From Chara braunii (Eukaryota; Streptophyta; Charophyceae; Charales; Characeae), in the NCBI GenBank assembly GCA_003427395.1, contig BFEA01000362.1:198892-227780 (forward strand): a stretch of DNA of 28,889 bases, in the 5' to 3' direction. Made by a program: the position numbers and the translations under genes. This document shows, piece after piece, positions 18,974 through 28,653 of the stretch (positions within the stretch are counted from its first letter, which is position 1; the number at the start of each line of letters is the position of its first letter). Below the pieces are notes generated by a model. It saw only the letters and a program-made list of their open reading frames with translations. It did not search any database and was not told where the DNA came from.

Positions 18974-19739
18974 AAAAAAAAAAAAAAAAAAACTGAATGG
19001 CAAAATTGAAATATGGGTAAAATTGCGTCCGCGATCTATTTTGCAGTTGGAATGATTTTTTTAATTTATTTAGCATTTTTTTCTGGAAATATCACAACAA
19101 AATTTACAAGTACTCCAGTTTTCAGGTCTTTTCACGCATTCTTATGAGCGTGAAAGCTCACTGAATTTGGAGTACTTTTTTAGTTGGCCCACGCATGGCT
19201 GAGTGGCAAAAATGGAAAATGTGTCGAATCGGCGTGNCGATTATTTCACAGTGTAAATGATTTTTTGTAAATGTTTTATTATTATTTCTGGAAAAAACAC
19301 GACCTCATCTATGGATTCTCAAAATTTCAGATTTTTGTGCATGTTCGTTCGAGTACAGAAAATCGTCCAAGTTGCATCTTGCAAAACGCCTATTTCGTTG
19401 TGTCTGACCTCCCTGTTTTAGAAGACGGGGCTTAATGCATGGGCCTGAGGGCCCTTTTGCAATTCACATGCCCGAAGTTCTTTTTGGGGTCCGCTTCTAC
19501 CCGGGGACCGGTCCAACGCCCCCCACTTCTTTTTGGGATCCACTTCCACCTGAGGACCGGTCCTTCCTTTTTCCAAAAGTCCCGGTTCTAGAAGAGCTAG
19601 TTGTAGGTAGTCCGTAATTTTGCCAAGGACCGGTCCCCAAAAAACATGTGTCCCTTAAGAACCCACTTTGCATCCTGGTCGCCCGCCACCGAAAATGCGA
19701 CACCTTGACACATACGCGGAAACACACTATACCGCAGCC
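18890..19739 (+). mobile_element. Second, left-truncated copy of the TIR transposon
   Basis: From TTTGTTGATATAAATGAGAG (18917) this repeats the right half of the element at 16261-18305, through CTGAATGGCAAAATTG (18993), GGCTGAGTGGCAAAAATGGA, the ACCGGTCC repeats and the terminal ACACTATACCGCAGCC (ends 19739, followed by TTA). It keeps a segment of about 120 bp (19070-19190, with a CGCATTCTTATGAGCG hairpin) missing from the first copy, so the first copy carries a deletion. No left TIR is found; a single N sits at 19237. Confidence 0.75.
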
Positions 19740-19802
19740 TTAGGGTTGCGCATTGCTTCGCTCCTTTGTTTTTAGGGAACTTGAAAAAACAATGGGTCTA
19801 TG

Positions 19803-19808
19803 TGCGCG

Positions 19809-19844
<36 letters not shown>

Positions 19845-20031
19845 TGAGAGAGACTGAATGATAAAATTGGAATATGTGTCAGATTGCGGCCACGATTGGA
19901 GGGGCGAGGGCTAGGGGGGAAAAAAATATTTAAAGAAGAGAGAGAGAGAGAGAGAGAGAGAGGTTGAATGACAAAATTGGAGTATGGATCAGATTGCAGC
20001 TGCGATAGGGGTGAGGGCTACCAACGAAAAA

Positions 20032-20078
<47 letters not shown>

Positions 20079-20272
20079 CTGAATGACACAATTTGAATAT
20101 GGTTCATATTACAAACGCGATCTATTTCGCAGTTAAAATGATATTTTAAAATTTATTTAATATTTTTATAGGAAAGATCACAACTAACTCTACGAGCTGT
20201 CCAGTTTTCAGCATTTGCAATAAATTTTTTTGAGTGTGAAAAATCACTGAAGTTTGGGTTCTTTTTCATTGG

Positions 20273-20320
<48 letters not shown>

Positions 20321-20669
20321 CTCAATGACAAAATTGGAATATGGGTCAGATTGTTGCCGCTTCGCTTAGGGTCATTTGTAGTTAGGTCTTTGCTAAGTAC
20401 CTGAAAGTTGGCTTTACAAAAAATGTCATTTCGTATGGCTTTCACTTAGAGCCATTAACTTTTGAAAAATGTTTGGTGACTTTCACTTAGAGCCTTTTAA
20501 ATAAGTTTATGGAAATGGTGCATTAAAATCGCTATTTCTTATGGGCTTTACTTATGGCTTTTATCATAGTTTCATATGACATTTGTATAGTTGAAAGTGT
20601 TATTTTATAAGATAGCCAAAGCAATTTGTTGTAGATACGTTTGTTTTTGCTCATCCTCTTGCACGCGTG

Positions 20670-20707
<38 letters not shown>

Positions 20708-20830
20708 AATGACAAAATTGGAATATGGGTCATATTGATAGTTGGAGCACTTTTTCCTTGGCCCACATATGGCTGAGTGACAAAAATAGAAACGATGATC
20801 TTTCTACAATTTTTTTTTAGCACAAGAAAT
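19803..20830 (+). repeat. Array of (GA)n-coupled repeat modules
   Basis: Five modules here, plus those at 17762 and 18993, share one structure: a (GA)n tract followed at once by CTGAATGACAAAATTGGAAT then ATGGGTCAGATTGC with small changes. They begin at about 19851, 19962, 20079, 20319 and 20703. Some modules continue with the longer shared tail (GCGATCTATTTYGCAGTT at 20114; TTGGCCCACATATGGCTGAG at 20757). Between 20340 and 20640 lies AT-rich sequence with CTTTCACTTAGAGCC repeated twice. No gene recognised. Confidence 0.85.
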
Positions 20831-21614
20831 TGTCAAAGTTACTTTTGCAAAATTGTGGGATTGGACCTGTCGGTACCCGTTTTGTGTAGGGGCGCAGCGG
20901 AAAGGAACGTTCACGGCTGTTTGCACCAGACCGTAGTAAAAGATAATTTATGTATATAAATTGAAATTAATAGGTTTTAGCCTATCAAAGGATATTTTTT
21001 TTAGCAAAGTTATAGACTGGCAGAAATCAGTGGTGCATGATTAATCATCTAAGTTTTTTTAAAAAAATGTAAAATTAGTCAGCCTATGTATATAAATAGG
21101 AAATGAGGTACATATTGAAGGTGCAGGATAACAAATGAGGAGCATGACATTGCTGTAGCGGAGTAAAGACAAGCAAGTGGGTAAGTAGCAGCAGCAAAGT
21201 GATGGAGGGGAGAAGGATGAACACATGAGAAAGACAGAAGGACAAATATAAATATTAAACCTAAGTGTAGCACTTGTATCAATAAAACTAGCAAAGGATT
21301 CGAAGGTCACTGCAACAAGAATGTACAAGGTTTTCATCTATTTGTATATGCTAAAAAAAAATTTCCCTGTCTTTATCTTTCTCTGTTTTTTTCACTCACA
21401 TCACACACACACAAACATACACATACATACACACATACATATATACACCTACATATACACACCTACATGCACACACAAACATATACATATTAAAAAAAAA
21501 TACATACAGTTGTACAGACACGGAAAAACCATAAAATTGTTACTCGTTTGTTATAGTAGGTTTTAATCAATATTTGAATTGTTTTGCCTTTGAGATGTAG
21601 CTATTGTGATTAAG
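20831..21614. other. Left edge of the AT-rich island
   Basis: GC content falls near 20935. AATTTATGTATATAAATT (20945) is a near palindrome and ATAGGTTTTAGCCTAT (20969) a small hairpin; either could belong to the 3' terminus of the Helitron, whose coding strand ends on this side, but a clear CTRR terminus is not established. A (CA/CATA)n microsatellite lies at 21389-21490. No gene recognised. Confidence 0.4.
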
Positions 21615-22511
21615 TTATTTTTTCCTTGTTTTTGTTTTTGTTGTTGTTGTTGTGTGTGATGGTGGTGGTGGTATTAATGGTCGTTGTGGAGTTTCTTGTG
21701 AAGGTGTCTGATATATGGAATGTGATGTGTTATTTACTATTACTAATGGCGGTGTTAAATTATTGTATTTTGTATTAAATGTGGGCATTTCTTTGTTAAA
21801 AAGGTCATTGTAATTGTGACCTGTTGTTCTTTTTAAATATAAAGAACTTTTAATCAATGACGGTTGATGGTTTTCTTTAACGTCCTAGATTGTTGTTTTT
21901 TTAAGGTATTTCAATATCATTTTTTTAACATTGTCAATGTTGTTTGCTAATACATTTATTATGTTGTCGAATGTTGATGTGTTAAATAAATCTTTGTCTG
22001 CTAAATAGACATCTAAAATATTATTTCCTTATGTTGTTATTCGTTTTTTTGTGTACACAACAATGCCTTCTTGTCCAATAGATAGATCGGTCTTTGATCC
22101 TGTCGCACGTATGTCTGTCATCCAGTCTCTGCAACTGTCAAGTGTAGTGAGGGTTGTTTCTGAAATATCTTGAACTTGGTGTATGTCATTGTCAATTTGA
22201 TTGCGTTTTCTCTTAGGTGTTTCATACCTCTAAAACAAAGAATAGAAGTAATGAATATGAATATGGAATTATAAATATGATATTTGTATTTGTTATATGT
22301 GTATAAAATTATAAATATATATTTTTATGAGTATTTTTTTTTTTAGTTTTGTTCTTTTATTATTTTTTATAAGGTAATTGGCGTTTGAATTTATATTTCA
22401 CATAAATATATTTTTTATAGAAATAGTGATAAATACTTACGATATATTAGTATTGTTGTGTTGGTTGTTTTGACTTTCTGTCTGTCTTTTTCCATACTTA
22501 ATGATGCTGTA
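21615..22511 (-). pseudogene. Small spliced reading frame at the 3' end of the Helitron
   Basis: Two exons can be drawn. The upstream one follows TTTCATTTGTACAG and ends at ATATATC|GTAAGT near 22441. The downstream one follows TTCTATTCTTTGTTTTAGAG near 22226 and runs to the TAA/TTA region at 21615. The join is in frame and gives a Gln/Asn-rich start, YETPKRKRNQIDND, an LDSCRDW segment, ILDVYLADKDLF, a probable helical stretch ending KKMILKYLKK, and a Pro/Thr-rich basic tail (PPPPSHTTTTTKTKTRKK). Two in-frame stops (TAA near 22030, TAG near 21885) break it. I do not recognise the family. It may be an accessory gene of the element or a 3' exon of the same transcript. Confidence 0.45.
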
Positions 22512-22777
22512 CAAATGAAATTGACAAAATACAATAAAAAATATGTTAGTTTTTTTTTTTTTTTTTTTTATGTGTATATGTTTGTTGAAACTATTTGTGC
22601 AAAGTTAAAAGTATAGAGGTACGTTTTTTATTAGTGGTTAGAAAGTTTACCGAAGTAAACATTTGTAGCAAGTATTTGTACGTAGTCGAATGGACAGTTC
22701 ATATATATATATTTTTTGTTATGTTGGTTATTTTTTATTATTGATAAGTTTTGTAAAATAAATACTATTAAAATATT

Positions 22778-23520
22778 TTATGTTATTCGAATTGCATTGG
22801 TTTGTTGTTCTATTGTATTTGTGATTTTCATAAATAATTTGCAAATATATTTTTGTGGTGTATATTGTTTGTGTGAGTGAGAACATATTTCTTGTAGTAG
22901 GTTTGTTTGTAGTTCCTTATGTAAGAAAAATCTATAATATATCATATATTTTTCAGTGAAATCATTAACATATTGTTGTGGGTTTGAAAGTAACAAATGT
23001 CGTATCATTAGTAATATAGACAGTCCATTATCAAATTGATTGTATTGAACAAGTCCGTTAATATAAAGTGATTGTGCATTGGTTATATTTATTTGAGTAA
23101 AAAACCATCTTTGTATTTTTTCAAAATATTGTTTGTTTGTTATTTTTTTACTATCATAATAGGCTATGAATGGTTGAAGTAAATTAATATATACCAATGT
23201 CCAATAATTTTCATTGATATGACATGGGGAAAAAAAAATGATGGAAGGTGGATAAAGGTTTATTGTTCATTCTAAGTACAAGGTACTGTAGTGTTTTTGT
23301 AAAGTCAGTTGGTTGTATGCAACATGTGTAGAAAAAATCCCATGCTGTAAGCACTAATTTATAGTCTTGCATTATTAAATTCATGTATTCGTTTATATTA
23401 TCACTACCGAATCATGCTCTTGTGTGAAATAAGTAGTTTTTGCAAATTAATATTTTTTCATTGTTGACAATATTTTTAAATTGTGTGTAATCATATCAAT
23501 TTTGTTGATTATTTATGTTT
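22778..23520 (-). pseudogene. C48 (Ulp1/SENP-like) cysteine peptidase domain, decayed
   Basis: Conceptual reading gives the C48 order of landmarks: ILICKNYLFHTRA then a stop (TGA, 23412-23414) where the family has the Trp of its WLxDxxIN motif, then FGSDNINEYMNL; the catalytic-His strand as NENYWTLVYINL; an IAYYDSKK segment matching the Asp step (YDS); and QYNQFDNGLSILLMIRHLLL matching the NxxDCGxxxL motif. The catalytic His is Tyr (23204-23206) and the catalytic Cys is Asn (23027-23029), so it cannot be an active peptidase. The frame is otherwise open from 23411 to the stop at 22778. It begins only about 70 bp after the helicase C terminus on the same strand, suggesting a fused or co-transcribed Helitron domain. 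C48 peptidases remove SUMO/ubiquitin-like modifiers or process element proteins. Confidence 0.7.
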
Positions 23521-23584
23521 CTCTTATTTTATTTTTTTGAGTTCTTTTCTGTATTACTTGTGGTTTGTAATGGAGATATGTAGT

Positions 23585-25974
23585 TGTACTCATTGTTAGT
23601 TGTTAAATCTGAAGCATATGTTTAATGTTTTTTTTAATGTTTCATCAAACATTTGAATTATAGCTTGTCTTTCTAATAATTTGTTTACGAGTTCATGTAA
23701 TCTTTTATCTTCTTCAATGATTGATGTGTCAGATCTAAAAAATAATGATAAATTATTAGTGAATGGTTTTAATATTGTTAATGTTTTTCTCTTAACGACT
23801 CTAGAGACTAAAATATATCCTTGTTGTGATACATTATGTTTTTTATTTTTGTTAGTTCATTTTGAAAACCAATCATCAATTACTTAGGATGTTAGTGTTT
23901 CTCCTTCTTCTTTATAAGGTGTTGTGGCAACTGCACATACGAATGAGAATTGTGATGGACGTAAGGTACATGTTTTAGGTTGATTGTTCAAACATCTAGA
24001 TAAAAAAATTTGAGATTGTTGTTCAGATTTTGATATTAAAACTGGATAAATATTATGAGGCAAATTTGTATTTTGTACAGGTAGTTTTTCGATTAGTAGT
24101 TGTGGAGGAAGTTGAACAAATGCTATATCAGGTTGTTGATTTGGTACTATAACTGTTGTATTTGATTCAATATCGTTGATATGAGTCAATTTAGTTGATT
24201 CATTGAATTGTACTGAGTGTAAATATGCAAAAGTTTCATTTGCTATGTCTCTTTTTGAATCAATAGTTTGTGTAAACATTATTTGCATGCCTGGTATTAA
24301 ATCAATATATGGTGGATATCGATTTAGTTTGTTATATGTAAGTGACATTATATGGTTTAAATCGTCATTGGTTTTGTATTCAAGAGTTTTTCCAAAATTT
24401 GTTAAAATTCGGATTGGGTAATGAATTTTTGGACTGTTTTGATTTACGTGTTGTGTGTACGTATGAATGTTGTTATTATTTTATTGTTATTTATATATTT
24501 GCCTTGTAAAACGTTTTGTATGTTTTTTTGTTCTTTTTACCGTTTTTCTGTAACTCATTCTTTGTTTGAAGTAGTTAAAAAAATTCGTGTATTAATAATA
24601 TTTATAAATTCGTTTGTCCATAATCATTTTCTAACATTATTTTATCATTTTCTCAATTCGGAATCTGTTTTAAATCGAATCTTTTCATTTAATATCACTA
24701 CTGTTTTAAATCATAACCACAGGTCATAAGGTACAGCATCATATGGTTTGGTTGCTAATTCAAGAGATTGTTTTTTATATAATGGAATTTCTTTGACAGG
24801 TGACGTTTGAAAATGATCTCCTAAACAAAGCATATTTAAACCACCAAATGATAAATCAATTTGTCGCACTTTTCTAAGTGTGTAATTTATTTGTGCAAAC
24901 ATTTCTTTGCCTAGCATACTAACTTCATTTATAAGTAATAATATTAGTCCTGTGTTGAATCATGGTACGGTTGTTTGATTGTTTGCATTTGATTTATCCG
25001 GATTGTGCACGCTGATCCAACTATGTAAAGTTCTTCATTTGATTGATACTATTGTTTTTCCTGTAAGAGTTCTTTTTGCAATTGTTTTTTTTTTTCCCCC
25101 AATATTTACAAAATGTTTTTATTGCATTTACAACATGTGATTTTTCAGTTCCGCCTTCTCAAGTAAGCACATTAATAGTTGTTGTTTTAGAATTTGTGTT
25201 TTTATTTTTTCTAACGATATTTTTTATTTTATTTCTGAATCGGTCGCTTTGTAAATGTCAAGTTAGTAACAATGATTTTGCGACTAATGCAAATGCTGTA
25301 TGTTGTTGTTTTGTGAGTTTAAATTTTTGTGATATGTTTGAGATTGATAGGTAATATTTTATGTATTTATTTGTCTCTGTATACTTTTCATGATTTTTTT
25401 TCATATTTCATTTGTTTTGGTTAAATAACATTTTCAAGAAGTATTACTTTTGTTTTTTTTATATTTTTTTCATATTCAATATGTAAACAATTATTTTCAT
25501 TAATATTTGTTTGAGAATTCGATTTAAGCCAATTTTTTATAAATGTCTAATTCATTTTTTGTGCCTTGAAATTACTTATTTGATTTTCAGTAAAATTGAC
25601 TATATTTTTATATTTAGTTATTGTTAATATGATAGTTTGGAGCATCATATTTGTTTCTTTGAATGCTTCATTTAATTCATCATCTGATATAATTGTTTTT
25701 GTTGTTGGACATATTAATGGATTGTTGAAATCATTGGTTGTGTATATTGTTTCATAATCATTAAAAAAAAAACCGTTGTCATTATAAGTATGTTCATCGT
25801 TTTCAGAATCGTCATCGTTTGAATTGTTGTCATTATAAGTATGTTCATCGTTTTCAGTTTTTCTTTTTTGTAATAAGGGGTTGATTCGTGCTTCTGAAGC
25901 TTTTTTGTTCTGGCAATATGAAAATCTTGCATGTTATTGTATATTTGTAATATAAAAGAAGACATTTGTGTTTT
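23585..25974 (-). pseudogene. Helitron PIF1-type helicase, decayed
   Basis: Reading with stops and shifts tolerated gives, in order: NMQDFHIARTKK; an acidic linker built on a 51-bp repeat (ENDEHTYNDN twice, 25776-25860); FKLTKQQHTAFALVAKSLLL; a Walker A relic EGGTEKSHVVNAI (family GGTGKS, Gly to Glu, near 25140); TLHSWISVHNP; Walker B relic INEVSM (Asp to Asn, near 24930); GGLNMLCLGDHFQTSPV (the GDFxQLPPV step); LIPGMQIMFTQTID; LRPSQFSFVCAVATTPYKEEGETL (motif V region); and YILVSRV near 23810. This is the SF1B helicase half of a Helitron transposase, which unwinds DNA during rolling-circle transposition. About a dozen in-frame stops (mostly TGA) and a frameshift in an A-run near 25095 make it a pseudogene. 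Confidence 0.88.
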
Positions 25975-26780
25975 GAAATTTTAAAATTTTAAAAACCATG
26001 TTTGATCAAATTGATTAAATCTTATATTTTTCTGAATGGTTTAAAAAGAAGTAAAGTTGCTTGACAATATTTAGTTTTTGCATCTTCAGATACACATTTT
26101 TCAAAATCTGATATTCTAGTATTATGTGGTATTATTGAAATATATGGATATTTATGTTGCTCTATACATTTATTTTTATATTATGGGTGTTCTTTTAAAA
26201 ACAAACGTTCTTTTGGTGTGGTTGTTGTTTGGTTGGCATGAAAATGTAGCATTGATAATCCGTACAAAAAAGGATTAAATAATTTTTGTGCTCTGTAAAT
26301 ATAATCATCTAGTGGACGATTTACAATATACGTGTTTTGTTGCTTTTCAATCGTACAAATTATTTCTGTTTCTTTCAATAATTGTTTCAACATTTGTTTA
26401 ATAGGTAGTTTTTTAAATGAATGACTTTTATATACACATCTTTGTCGTAAAATATATAATGCACAAAGTGGTGCAACAATTTCTTGTGTGTTTGTTAATG
26501 TGTAAACTTGTGATGAAATCTGTTTTCTTGTTTTTTTTTTTTTTCATTTATAATTTTTTCATTTTTTTCTTGTTTGTTTTCTCGTTGTATCCGAGCATCG
26601 AATGCAGCAAGAGAGAGAGTTGTATTGCGGCCAACTTGATGTTGATCTTTTGCTATACAACTGGTTATGTAGAAAACTCTTTCGGCATTTTTTTGTTCCC
26701 CTATTAAAATTTGTATATCATGATTTGTTTTGAATGTAAATAGCATAATATCATTAAAGCCATTTATATATTAATGTGCG
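25975..26780 (-). pseudogene. Helitron transposase, segment between Rep and helicase, 5'-truncated
   Basis: The frame opens near 26775 with YINGFNDIMLFTFKTNHDIQ, then ERVFYITSCIAKDQ and a LAAFDARIQRE helix; this matches the region just after the HUH Rep core of Helitron proteins. After a frameshift in an A-run near 26530 it continues NTQEIVAPLCALYILRQRC, YKSHSFKKLP, LDDYIYRAQKLFNPFLYG, KERLFLKEHP and a final LLLFKPFRKI, all in the expected family order. The HUH motif itself would lie further upstream, beyond 26780, where the sequence changes to unrelated GC-rich DNA, so the Rep nuclease is missing. Confidence 0.82.
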
Positions 26781-26814
26781 AATGATCGACATATTTGTAT
26801 TCCATCGTTTTTCA

Positions 26815-27300
26815 TTACCGCTGTCGGGCGCAATCGGTCCGGCACCGCACGGGGGCAGCGCGGGACCCTCCCGGCCGCGTCACGCAGGAGTTGGTTTTTA
26901 CAATCCTTCGTCGCAAATATACATGGAGCTTCCACAAGCCGCTCCGGCCGGGTGCGCCAGCCATACCTCTCGCGAGCCCTTACGACAGGATAGGGCCTAC
27001 GCGAGGCACGACTTACCTACACCTTACGGGAGCTGTCACCTCCCTTCGGTGGGCGTATCCCCACCGAGCTACCAGTCCACAGTACGAAAGCTAATCAGCT
27101 GCAATCGCAGAGGTGGACAAGCCGAGGGCGTTTTCCGTTCGCTGTAGCATAGGGGGTACGCGCGGTAATACGCCTCTATCGGACCCGCACGCGAACCGAC
27201 ATCTTGGGGGGGCTGAGGTCCGAAGCGCGACTCATCGCCGGTCGACTAAGACGCTTCTCACACACCACGCGCACTCCACGTTACGAACACAATAACATAA
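26815..27300. other. GC- and CpG-rich block of unknown nature
   Basis: Composition jumps from AT-rich to GC-rich within about 40 bp of 26800. A 123-codon plus frame (26776-27147) starts in the AT-rich side and crosses the junction, so it is unlikely to be a real gene. Several short inverted pairs occur (for example CACCTCCCTTCGGTGGG and GGGTACGCGCGGTAATACGC), giving an RNA-like look, but I cannot assign a ribozyme, tRNA or rRNA. It may be part of a retroelement. Confidence 0.4.
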
Positions 27301-27870
27301 AAACATGTACACTCACACGTATGAAACGACATGACACAAACAACGCGACAACGCTCCTAGCCCCTCGGTAGCCGTCCCATAACTTACCGACGCAAAATCG
27401 AATAGCCGTGGTGCGCGAAAGTTAGGATAAAAGCGCGCGGACGCAGACCCTACTCATATCGACTCGCAATGCAAACGTACGCAAGCAGTCGCAATGATGG
27501 CGTACTATGTAGTGCCCATAATCAAGCGGTCCCTCGTGGATTCGAGTACCGCTTATGACACTCTAGTGTCAGACTTGAAGTGTCGTGAGGACCCAACCCT
27601 TTACGACATTGCACGGCTGAAGGAAATAGTTGTGCGGCCGCCACTACGCCTTAGGCTCTTGACGTGAGTGTCTCGGTAGGCAAATCAAATAGACTCTGCG
27701 CGAGGGAAAGCCCCTCTCCTGCAGAGCCTAGGGCTTGGAATGTCCTGGACAAGGACCTCGAATCCCAGCCCAGGACCAACGTCCGACTAAGAAAATCAAC
27801 AAGCAGGAATAAAAATAGAAGTAGGGGCCTCCCCTAAGTTCTTCAGTCCCAGCTTCTGGTTGGGGCTGTA
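27301..27870. other. No gene recognised
   Basis: Mixed-composition sequence with a hairpin CACTCTAGTGTCAGACTTGA near 27559 and a GC-rich inverted pair around 27735-27775 (GTCCTGGACAAGGAC). No open frame of note. Confidence 0.5.
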
Positions 27871-28330
27871 ATATGGGGATTTTTCAACCTATGCAAACAT
27901 TCATCCCAAGCATGCCCATGTATACATATATAAGGGTTAAGTATGTGACGATCACTTCTCAGAGTTTCTCTGGGGTCTCTCACAATAATACGTGCACATG
28001 TGATAGTAGGCAACCAAATCCAGAATCTGATTCACAGCACATATCTGTCATCACATCAACAAAACAAATCAACAGTCCACACACTACACGGAGTCAACCC
28101 CAACCACCTTCGACACTCATACCCCTCGCTTTAGCCATGCAAGCCCTAAAACCCCCTGTCCAACCAACCTTAATTAAATACTCAGTACCTTTGTTCAATG
28201 GCCATTCAATAAAAGTCCGGGTGAAACCTCAATAAAACAACAAAAAAAATCACCTTGGCTAAAACCTTTTTAGGTTGAGTGTGGAGGGAGAGTTGAAATT
28301 GAGTCGTAGACCGACGAATCGGCAACCGAC
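27871..28330 (+). promoter_or_regulatory. LTR-like stretch: TATA box, polyadenylation signal, possible primer site
   Basis: TATACATATATAAGGG (27920) is a good TATA box, and CTCAATAAAACAAC (about 28229) a polyadenylation signal about 310 bp later, followed by AACCTTTTTAGGTT (small hairpin) and TTGTTATCAGTGATAACA near 28330. The last resembles, with mismatches, the initiator-Met primer-binding site TGGTATCAGAGC of plant LTR retroelements. Clear TG..CA ends and a second LTR are not seen in the window, so this is a suggestion only. A 120-codon frame from 27873 ends just before the signal and is probably chance. Confidence 0.3.
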
Positions 28331-28640
28331 TTGTTATCAGTGATAACAGATGATGATCCTTAAGGGATCAAGCTGGATCTAATCCTGATCTTGAATCAAA
28401 AGTTCAACAGAACCTGTAACACACGACAGACCAATTTCCAAGCTAAGAATACAATTCCATAATACATCCTTCCTCAAAATCTCCTTATAAGTTAAACTTA
28501 AGTCTACTTTTAAACCAAATGGTTAAGCTAAAGGTAAATCAACTACAGACTCTCACCTATTCTGGGTGGATCGGCTAAATCACTACCTGTCAAAATACAA
28601 TCTATCTCCTCTAAACCAAGGAAATTTTCCAGCGCTTTCC
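28331..28640. other. Non-coding leader-like sequence
   Basis: AT-rich sequence with palindromic GATCCTTAAGGGATC at about 28356. No open frame. If the preceding stretch is an LTR this would be an untranslated leader. Confidence 0.4.
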
Positions 28641-28653
28641 GTAGGAAAATTGT

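Noticed and set aside
23580-26780. Reassigned genetic code (TGA as sense) for the Helitron
   Set aside because: TGA occurs at positions expected to be Gly, Trp and others, TGG is freely used, TAA/TAG and frameshifts also occur, and helicase and peptidase active-site residues are mutated; decay explains all of it.
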